Source: Apostichopus japonicus
Taxonomy: Eukaryota; Echinodermata; Holothuroidea; Aspidochirotida; Stichopodidae
Assembly (NCBI RefSeq): GCF_037975245.1
Contig: NC_092580.1
Location: forward strand, 14,855,001 to 14,919,000
Length of the DNA stretch: 64,000 nucleotides
Direction of reading: 5' to 3'
Shown: positions 55,101 to 64,000 of the stretch, piece after piece
Layout of the letters: each line of letters opens with the position of its first letter
Position numbering within the stretch: position 1 is the stretch's first letter
Program-made: the position numbers and the translations under genes
Notes under the pieces: generated by a model
What the model saw: the letters and a program-made list of their open reading frames with translations, nothing else
Database searches by the model: none
Told to the model about the DNA's origin: nothing

Positions 55101-58100
55101 CTTTTCAGCCCCTCTCTTGCCCTCTCTGAAACACCCATCGACATTAAAATTAGACGTGAAGTAGAAGACACCCTTGTCTTTGTTATACACCAATTTCGTG
55201 TAATTATCTGACCGGGAAAGATGCGTCGAGCGCACTCTGATGATGACACTTCTTTCGCTCAGTTTGCAACTTCAGAGGAACAATAGAAAACTTTTAGGGG
55301 CAACAAAAGATTTTAAACCTTTGTTCGTCGTAAAAGTTTTTCGGTCTTACTTTTTCAAGTTTGAGGTGAAAAAAATTGTTGTCGCAAAATCGATAAATGT
55401 GTATCTTTTCTGGTAGTTCGCGACACGCTGATTACGAATCTGAAGTTTATTTTGGATTTGGGTACCAAAAAGAGGTACTTTTTTAACTTTTCAGACAAAA
55501 AACCTATTTTTGGCGCAAATAAAAATTGCCAAAAATTGACCCCAAATCGATTTAGCTCAAAAGACGTAACAGGGAGTAATCGATGCTCAGGAGCCCAAAT
55601 CTGCAACTCCTAGGTCCATATCTGCTTTCGTTCGGGAGATACGTGGTCCTAAAGTACAAGATAGAAATACGTGTTCTTTATAAGTGCAAAATTTGGAAAA
55701 CCCCCTCTTTTCAGCCCCCTCTCTTGCCCTCTCTGAAACACCCATCGACATTAAAATTAGACGTGAAGTAGAAGACACCCTTGTCTTTGTTATACACCAA
55801 TTTCGTGTAATTATCTGACCGGGAAAGATGCGTCGAGCGCACTCTGATGATGACACTTCTTTCGCTCAGTTTGCAACTTCAGAGGAACAATAGAAAACTT
55901 TTAGGGGCAACAAAAGATTGTAAACCTTTGTTCGTCGTAAAAGTTTTTCGGTCTTACTTTTTCAAGTTTGAGGTGAAAAAAATTGTTGTCGCAAAATCGA
56001 TAAATGTGTATCTTTTCTGGTAGTTCGCGACACGCTGATTACGAATCTGAAGTTTATTTTGGAATTGGGTACCAAAAAGAGGTACTTTTTTAACTTTTCA
56101 GACAAAAAACCTATTTTTGGCGCAAATAAAAATTGCCAAAAATTGACCCCAAATCGATTTAGCCCAAAAGACGTAACAGGGAGTAATCGATGCTCAGGAG
56201 TCCAAATCTGCAACTCCTAGGTCCATATCTGCTTCCGTTCGGGAGATACGTGGTCCTAAAGTACAAGATAGAAATACGTGTTCTTTATAAGTGCAAAATT
56301 TGGAAAACCCCCTCTTTTCAGCCCCCTCTCTTGCCCTCTCTGAAACACCCATCGACATTAAAATTAGACGTGAAGTAGAAGACACCCTTGTCTTTGTTAT
56401 ACACCAATTTCGTGTAATTATCTGACCGGGAAAGATGCGTCGAGCGCACTCTGATGATGACACTTCTTTCGCTCAGTTTGCAACTTCAGAGGAACAATAG
56501 AAAACTTTTAGGGGCAACAAAAGATTTTAAACCTTTGTTCGTCGTAAAAGTTTTTCGGTCTTACTTTTTCAAGTTTGAGGTGAAAAAAATTGTTGTCGCA
56601 AAATCGATAAATGTGTATCTTTTCTGGTAGTTCGCGACACGCTGATTACGAATCTGAAGTTTATTTTGGAATTGGGTACCAAAAAGAGGTACTTTTTTAA
56701 CTTTTCAGACAAAAAACCTATTTTTGGCGCAAATAAAAATTGCCAAAAATTGACCCCAAATCGATTTAGCCCAAAAGACGTAACAGGGAGTAATCGATGC
56801 TCAGGAGTCCAAATCTGCAACTCCTAGGTCCATATCTGCTTCCGTTCGGGAGATACGTGGTCCTAAAGTACAAGATAGAAATACGTGTTCTTTATAAGTG
56901 CAAAATTTGGAAAACCCCCTCTTTTCAGCCCCCTCTCTTGCCCTCTCTGAAACACCCATCGACATTAAAATTAGACGTGAAGTAGAAGACACCCTTGTCT
57001 TTGTTATACACCAATTTCGTGTAATTATCTGACCGGGAAAGATGCGTCGAGCGCACTCTGATGATGACACTTCTTTCGCTCAGTTTGCAACTTCAGAGGA
57101 ACAATAGAAAACTTTTAGGGGCAACAAAAGATTTTAAACCTTTGTTCGTCGTAAAAGTTTTTCGGTCTTACTTTTTCAAGTTTGAGGTGAAAAAAATTGT
57201 TGTCGCAAAATCGATAAATGTGTATCTTTTCTGGTAGTTCGCGACACGCTGATTACGAATCTGAAGTTTATTTTGGAATTGGGTACCAAAAAGAGGTACT
57301 TTTTTAACTTTTCAGACAAAAAACCTATTTTTGGCGCAAATAAAAATTGCCAAAAATTGACCCCAAATCGATTTAGCTCAAAAGACGTAACAGGGAGTAA
57401 TCGATGCTCAGGAGCCCAAATCTGCAACTCCTAGGTCCATATCTGCTTTCGTTCGGGAGATACGTGGTCCTAAAGTACAAGATAGAAATACGTGTTCTTT
57501 ATAAGTGCAAAATTTGGAAAACCCCCTCTTTTCAGCCCCCTCTCTTGCCCTCTCTGAAACACCCATCGACATTAAAATTAGACGTGAAGTAGAAGACACC
57601 CTTGTCTTTGTTATACACCAATTTCGTGTAATTATCTGACCGGGAAAGATGCGTCGAGCGCACTCTGATGATGACACTTCTTTCGCTCAGTTTGCAACTT
57701 CAGAGGAACAATAGAAAACTTTTAGGGGCAACAAAAGATTGTAAACCTTTGTTCGTCGTAAAAGTTTTTCGGTCTTACTTTTTCAAGTTTGAGGTGAAAA
57801 AAATTGTTGTCGCAAAATCGATAAATGTGTATCTTTTCTGGTAGTTCGCGACACGCTGATTACGAATCTGAAGTTTATTTTGGAATTGGGTACCAAAAAG
57901 AGGTACTTTTTTAACTTTTCAGACAAAAAACCTATTTTTGGCGCAAATAAAAATTGCCAAAAATTGACCCCAAATCGATTTAGCCCAAAAGACGTAACAG
58001 GGAGTAATCGATGCTCAGGAGTCCAAATCTGCAACTCCTAGGTCCATATCTGCTTCCGTTCGGGAGATACGTGGTCCTAAAGTACAAGATAGAAATACGT

Positions 58101-61100
58101 GTTCTTTATAAGTGCAAAATTTGGAAAACCCCCTCTTTTCAGCCCCCTCTCTTGCCCTCTCTGAAACACCCATCGACATTAAAATTAGACGTGAAGTAGA
58201 AGACACCCTTGTCTTTGTTATACACCAATTTCGTGTAATTATCTGACCGGGAAAGATGCGTCGAGCGCACTCTGATGATGACACTTCTTTCGCTCAGTTT
58301 GCAACTTCAGAGGAACAATAGAAAACTTTTAGGGGCAACAAAAGATTTTAAACCTTTGTTCGTCGTAAAAGTTTTTCGGTCTTACTTTTTCAAGTTTGAG
58401 GTGAAAAAAATTGTTGTCGCAAAATCGATAAATGTGTATCTTTTCTGGTAGTTCGCGACACGCTGATTACGAATCTGAAGTTTATTTTGGAATTGGGTAC
58501 CAAAAAGAGGTACTTTTTTAACTTTTCAGACAAAAAACCTATTTTTGGCGCAAATAAAAATTGCCAAAAATTGACCCCAAATCGATTTAGCCCAAAAGAC
58601 GTAACAGGGAGTAATCGATGCTCAGGAGTCCAAATCTGCAACTCCTAGGTCCATATCTGCTTCCGTTCGGGAGATACGTGGTCCTAAAGTACAAGATAGA
58701 AATACGTGTTCTTTATAAGTGCAAAATTTGGAAAACCCCCTCTTTTCAGCCCCCTCTCTTGCCCTCTCTGAAACACCCATCGACATTAAAATTAGACGTG
58801 AAGTAGAAGACACCCTTGTCTTTGTTATACACCAATTTCGTGTAATTATCTGACCGGGAAAGATGCGTCGAGCGCACTCTGATGATGACACTTCTTTCGC
58901 TCAGTTTGCAACTTCAGAGGAACAATAGAAAACTTTTAGGGGCAACAAAAGATTTTAAACCTTTGTTCGTCGTAAAAGTTTTTCGGTCTTACTTTTTCAA
59001 GTTTGAGGTGAAAAAAATTGTTGTCGCAAAATCGATAAATGTGTATCTTTTCTGGTAGTTCGCGACACGCTGATTACGAATCTGAAGTTTATTTTGGAAT
59101 TGGGTACCAAAAAGAGGTACTTTTTTAACTTTTCAGACAAAAAACCTATTTTTGGCGCAAATAAAAATTGCCAAAAATTGACCCCAAATCGATTTAGCCC
59201 AAAAAACGTAACAGGGAGTAATCGATGCTCAGGAGCCCAAATCTGCAACTCCTAGGTCCATATCTGCTTCCGTTCGGGAGATACGTGGTCCTAAAGTACA
59301 AGATAGAAATACGTGTTCTTTATAAGTGCAAAATTTGGAAAACCCCCTCTTTTCAGCCCCCTCTCTTGCCCTCTCTGAAACACCCATCGACATTAAAATT
59401 AGACGTGAATTAGAAGACACCCTTGTCTTTGTTATACACCAATTTCGTGTAATTATCTGACCGGGAAAGATGCGTCGAGCGCACTCTGATGATGACACTT
59501 CTTTCGCTCAGTTTGCAACTTCAGAGGAACAATAGAAAACTTTTAGGGGCAACAAAAGATTTTAAACCTTTGTTCGTCGTAAAAGTTTTTCGGTCTTACT
59601 TTTTCAAGTTTGATGTGAAAAAAATTGTTGTCGCAAAATCGATAAATGTGTATCTTTTCTGGTAGTTCGCGACACGCTGATTACGAATCTGAAGTTTATT
59701 TTGGAATTGGGTACCAAAAAGAGGTACTTTTTTAACTTTTCAGACAAAAAACCTATTTTTGGCGCAAATAAAAATTGCCAAAAGTTGACCCAAAATCGAT
59801 TTAGCCCAAAAGACGTAACAGGGAGTAATCGATGCTCAGGAGTCCAAATCTGCAACTCCTAGGTCCATATCTGCTTCCGTTCGGGAGATACGTGGTCCTA
59901 AAGTACAAGATAGAAATACGTGTTCTTTATAAGTGCAAAATTTGGAAAACCCCCTCCTTTCAGCCCCTCTCTTGCCCTCTCTGAAACACCCATCGACATT
60001 AAAATTAGACGTGAAGTAGAAGACACCCTTGTCTTTGTTATACACCAATTTCGTGTAATTATCTGACCGGGAAAGATGCGTCGAGCCCACTCTGATGATG
60101 ACACTTCTTTCGCTCAGTTTGCAACTTCAGAGGAACAATAGAAAACTTTTAGGGGCAACAAAAGATTTTAAACCTTTGTTCGTCGTAAAAGTTTTTCGGT
60201 CTTACTTTTTCAAGTTTGAGGTGAAAAAAATTGTTGTCGCAAAATCGATAAATGTGTATCTTTTCTGGTAGTTCGCGACACGCTGATTACGAATCTGAAG
60301 TTTATTTTGGAATTGGGTACCAAAAAGAGGTACTTTTTTAACTTTTCAGACAAAAAACCTATTTTTGGCGCAAATAAAAATTGCCAAAAATTGACCCCAA
60401 ATCGATTTAGCCCAAAAGACGTAACAGGGAGTAATCGATGCTCAGGAGTCCAAATCTGCAACTCCTAGGTCCATATCTGCTTCCGTTCGGGAGATACGTG
60501 GTCCTAAAGTACAAGATAGAAATACGTGTTCTTTATAAGTGCAAAATTTGGAAAACCCCCTCTTTTCAGCCCCCTCTCTTGCCCTCTCTGAAACACCCAT
60601 CGACATTAAAATTAGACGTGAAGTAGAAGACACCCTTGTCTTTGTTATACACCAATTTCGTGTAATTATCTGACCGGGAAAGATGCGTCGAGCGCACTCT
60701 GATGATGACACTTCTTTCGCTCAGTTTGCAACTTCAGAGGAACAATAGAAAACTTTTAGGGGCAACAAAAGATTGTAAACCTTTGTTCGTCGTAAAAGTT
60801 TTTCGGTCTTACTTTTTCAAGTTTGAGGTGAAAAAAGTTGTTGTCGCAAAATCGATAAATGTGTATCTTTTCTGGTAGTTCGCGACACGCTGATTACGAA
60901 TCTGAAGTTTATTTTGGAATTGGGTACCAAAAAGAGGTACTTTTTTAACTTTTCAGACAAAAAACCTATTTTTGGCGCAAATAAAAATTGCCAAAAATTG
61001 ACCCCAAATCGATTTAGCCCAAAAGACGTAACAGGGAGTAATCGATGCTCAGGAGTCCAAATCTGCAACTCCTAGGTCCATATCTGCTTCCGTTCGGGAG

Positions 61101-61815
61101 ATACGTGGTCCTAAAGTACAAGATAGAAATACGTGTTCTTTATAAGTGCAAAATTTGGAAAACCCCCTCTTTTCAGCCCCCTCTCTTGCCCTCTCTGAAA
61201 CACCCATCGACATTAAAATTAGACGTGAAGTAGAAGACACCCTTGTCTTTGTTATACACCAATTTCGTGTAATTATCTGACCGGGAAAGATGCGTCGAGC
61301 GCACTCTGATGATGACACTTCTTTCGCTCAGTTTGCAACTTCAGAGGAACAATAGAAAACTTTTAGGGGCAACAAAAGATTTTAAACCTTTGTTCGTCGT
61401 AAAAGTTTTTCGGTCTTACTTTTTCAAGTTTGAGGTGAAAAAAATTGTTGTCGCAAAATCGATAAATGTGTATCTTTTCTGGTAGTTCGCGACACGCTGA
61501 TTACGAATCTGAAGTTTATTTTGGAATTGGGTACCAAAAAGAGGTACTTTTTTAACTTTTCAGACAAAAAACCTATTTTTGGCGCAAATAAAAATTGCCA
61601 AAAATTGACCCCAAATCGATTTAGCCCAAAAGACGTAACAGGGAGTAATCGATGCTCAGGAGCCCAAATCTGCAACTCCTAGGTCCATATCTGCTTCCGT
61701 TCGGGAGATACGTGGTCCCAAAGTACAAGACAAAGTACATTAAAATTAGACGTGAAGTAGAAGACACTATTGTCTATGTTATACACCAATTTCGTGTAAT
61801 TATTTGACCGGGAAA
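52193..61815. repeat. ~607-bp satellite array, about 15.5 monomers
   Basis: Monomers of 606-607 bp repeat head to tail; for example GGGAGTAATCGATGCTCAGG recurs every 606-607 bp from 52543 to 61640. Identity between copies is very high inside and lower in the first and last copies. Each monomer holds a fold-back (AAAACTTTTAGGGGCAAC ... GTCGTAAAAGTTTT) and GGGTACC-AAAAAGA-GGTAC. Minus-strand frames of 83 and 84-89 codons recur in every copy because the copies are homogenised; they show no protein family. Shared variants reveal higher-order blocks. Confidence 0.97.
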
Positions 61816-61861
61816 GGCTTTTTGTCTATATGATTCCTTTTTTTTTTTGGGGGGGGGGGGT

Positions 61862-61920
61862 TCCTTTGAAGTTGCAAACTGAGCAAAAGAAGTGTTAGGA
61901 GAGGGCGCTCGACGCATTTT
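61862..61920 (-). repeat. Inverted satellite fragment at the right edge of the array
   Basis: TTGAAGTTGCAAACTGAGCA, AAAGAAGTGT and GGGCGCTCGACGCAT are the inverse of the monomer segment GCGTCGAGCGC...TTGCAACTTC. It shares the GAGCGCCC variant with the first array copy at about 52200, so the two can be read as terminal inverted repeats bracketing the array. Confidence 0.85.
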
Positions 61921-61984
61921 GATCTTTTGCCATTTCCTCCTTCCATTCTGAAGTAGAAATATTAGAAAACGAGTATTATTTCTC

Positions 61985-62400
61985 AACAGTTGCTGTGGCG
62001 CAATGGGTAGTGCCTGTACCTGGAGTGCAAGACAAACTCAATGTCTAGGGTTCAAACCCCAGTTAAGGCAGTTTTCCTTTTACTATTCTTATACCTCTTT
62101 CCTTCCATTCTGAAGTTCAAATATTAGAAATGAGCTATATTTCTCAACAGTTACAGTGGCACAGTGGGTAGTGCCTGTACCTGGAGAGAAAGACTAACTC
62201 CTTGTCTAGGGTTTGAACCCCAGTTAAGGCAGTTTTCCTTTTACTATTCTTATACCTCTTTCCTTCCATTATGAACCTTAAATATTAGAAACGAGAATTA
62301 TTTCTCAACAGTTGCTGTGGTGCAGTGGTTAGTGCTCTGGACTGAGAGAGACAGAACAAACACACTGTCATGAGTTCAAGACCCCACCAGAGCCTTTTAC
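61985..62400 (+). repeat. Three tandem ~160-bp units each with a tRNA-like sequence
   Basis: Units carry TGCTGTGGCGCAATGGGTAG (box A, about 61991), then CTAGGGTTCAAACCCCAG (box B, about 62045). They repeat at about 62151/62205 and 62313/62370 (the third diverged). Units 1 and 2 have a long variable-arm-like stem, AGAC...GTCT, and a following spacer TTTTCCTTTTACTATTC. Stems are imperfect, so these look like tandem tRNA-derived SINE units or tRNA relics. Confidence 0.75.
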
Positions 62401-62826
62401 TTTTTTGTTCTTTGGGACAAGCAGAAGTGTAAAGGTAAGAAACGAAGTTTATTTCCTTGGGAACCAAACTGCTGTCATTGGTAGTTCTGTGTGTTGCTAC
62501 TTACTGATCAGCACGGTTCAATCCTTGGGTGGGTCAGTGAATTCTGTAAAAGGAGTTCGCTGGCAATCCGAAGTGGCCTATGTGAGCTGCCTGACAAGGT
62601 CACCAAGTGGCCAAAGTGGGATGCACGGTCCCCTCCCCCAACAAGATTCCCAAGCGAGTTGGCCACTACCCCTCTCCCTGACAAGGTTCAGCGGAGAGGT
62701 CTCCCCTCTCCCTGACAAGGTTCAGGGAAGAGAAAGTTTTGAAAAACAACTGGATCTTTAAGTATTTGAAAAGCTTCCAATTTCAGTGTCCCACCTCATG
62801 GTCTAGTGGTACAGAATTTTTTTATC
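62401..62826. other. No gene supported
   Basis: Short overlapping frames with CCCTCTCCCTGACAAGGTTC repeated twice (about 62671 and 62703). A box-A-like CATGGTCTAGTGGTACAG at about 62799 sits just before the minisatellite. Confidence 0.4.
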
Positions 62827-63715
62827 AGCTATGACATGGTGGGACCCATCAACCAGTTATTTATCAGCTATGACATGGTAGGTACCATCCACCAGTTAGT
62901 TATCAGCTATGAAATGGTGGGGATCATCCACCAGTTAGTTATCAGTTTGACTTGGTGGGTACCATCAACCAATTAGTTATCAGCTATGACATGGTGGGTA
63001 CCTTTAGTTATCAGTTATGCCATGGTGGGTACCATCCACCAGTTAGTTATCAGCTATGACATGGTGGGTATCATCCACCAGTTAGTTATCAGTTTGACTT
63101 GGTGGGTACCATCAACCAATTAGTTATCAGCTATGACATGGTGGGTACCTTTAGTTATCAGTTATGCCATGGTGGGTACCATCCACCAGTTAGTTATCAG
63201 CTATGACATGGTGGGGATCATCCACCAGTTAGTTATCAGTTTGACTTGGTGGGTACCATCAACCACTTAGTTATCAGCTATAATATGGTGGGTACCATCA
63301 AACAGTTAGTTATCAGCTATGGCATGGTGGGTACCATCCAACAAATAATATCAGCTATTACATGGTGGGTACCATCCACCGGTTAGTTATCAGTTATGAC
63401 ATGGTGGGTACCTTTAGTTATCAGTTTACCATGGTGGGTACCATCCACCAGTTAGTTATCAGCTATGACATGGTGGGGATCATCCACCAGTTAGTTATCA
63501 GTTTGACTTGGTGGGTACCATCAACCACTTAGTTATCAGCTATATTATGGTGGGTACCATCAAACAGTTAGTTATCAGCTATGGCATGGTGGGTACCATC
63601 CAACAAATAATATCAGCTATTACATGGTGGGTACCATCCACCGGTTAGTTATCAGTTATGACATGGTGGGTACCTTTAGTTATCAGCTATGCCATGGTGG
63701 GTACCATCCACTAAT
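62827..63715. repeat. ~40-bp minisatellite, about 22 copies, in higher-order blocks
   Basis: Unit TTATCAGCTATGACATGGTG, then GGTACCATCCACCAGTTAG. Variants (TTTGACTTGG, CAAATAATATC, short GTACCTTTAG units) recur in the same order in blocks; for example the 63130-63410 series is repeated at 63410-63690. Confidence 0.93.
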
Positions 63716-64000
63716 TGAGACCTACACTGAGTTGGCAGTTCATATATAGCATACCTTTTAATTGCTATCTGGAGCATCTAGTTTAGAGATTCATACCTCA
63801 AATATTTTCATGACTGTCAATGTACAAGCTCGGCTCTACAATGTTTGAATGAACACAACTTGACTCAACTGTTGTATTGTGGGAAATAGAGTACAGTCCT
63901 TTAGTGTGTGTGCCTAAGACTAAGACTCAGGCAGGATTTTAGCTGGCAGTGGAGTGCACACACTGGGTAACAACTACAAATTATCCAGTTTCAACAAATG
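63716..64000. other. No feature seen
   Basis: Unique-looking AT-rich DNA to the window end, with no exon signal or repeat. Confidence 0.4.

Noticed and set aside
52930-61675. Minus-strand frames of 83 and 84-89 codons present in every satellite monomer, as possible repeated protein genes
   Set aside because: They recur because the monomers are nearly identical. The frames overlap each other, plus-strand frames of 62 codons recur equally, and no domain, signal peptide or splice context is seen.

Overview
The window is eukaryotic nuclear DNA. Its protein genes are cut by many GT/AG introns, it is AT-rich and full of minisatellites, and it carries non-LTR retrotransposon, tRNA-derived and snRNA-derived repeats. 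Gene content (FBH1 with F-box plus UvrD helicase, and TATDN2) and the repeat style suggest a marine invertebrate, probably a deuterostome such as an echinoderm. The species call is inference and weak.

Two genes can be reconstructed exon by exon. On the minus strand, 29787 down to 7318, lies FBH1 (FBXO18): 20 coding exons whose phases all join, giving 4704 nt and 1567 residues. It has a long disordered N-terminus with a canonical PCNA-binding PIP box, an F-box, a complete superfamily-1 UvrD-type helicase and a C-terminal Cys-pair region. On the plus strand, 40022 to 46860, lies TATDN2: 6 coding exons, 929 residues, a disordered N-terminus and a C-terminal TatD metal-dependent nuclease domain with all expected metal ligands. 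The two genes are divergent, about 10 kb apart, and both belong to genome maintenance (recombination control; DNA and R-loop processing).

Between them (32.1-34.9 kb) is an inverted, non-processed, broken partial copy of FBH1 exons 16-18, fused in front to a copy of the exon-4 splice-donor repeat. Close by, at 31.36 kb, is a 30-bp hAT-like relic: two 13-bp inverted ends joined by 4 bp and flanked by an 8-bp target duplication.

A recurring theme is tandem amplification at exon edges. A 132-bp array repeats the 3' end of FBH1 exon 4 with its donor. A 62-bp array repeats the 3' end of TATDN2 exon 1 with its donor. The TATDN2 terminal exon and 3' UTR are followed by several decayed copies. The FBH1 poly(A)-signal segment is duplicated. 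A 25-bp array in FBH1 intron 15 carries a 3'-splice-site-like motif in every unit.

The right third (48.3-64 kb) is gene-poor: a transposon-like region, a divergent U2 snRNA-derived sequence (51.3-51.7 kb), about 15.5 copies of a ~607-bp satellite (52.2-61.8 kb) with higher-order periodicity and inverted monomer fragments at both edges, three tandem tRNA-like units (62.0-62.4 kb), and a ~40-bp minisatellite (62.8-63.7 kb). The left 7 kb holds no gene, only simple repeats, small inverted-repeat elements and a tRNA-like sequence.
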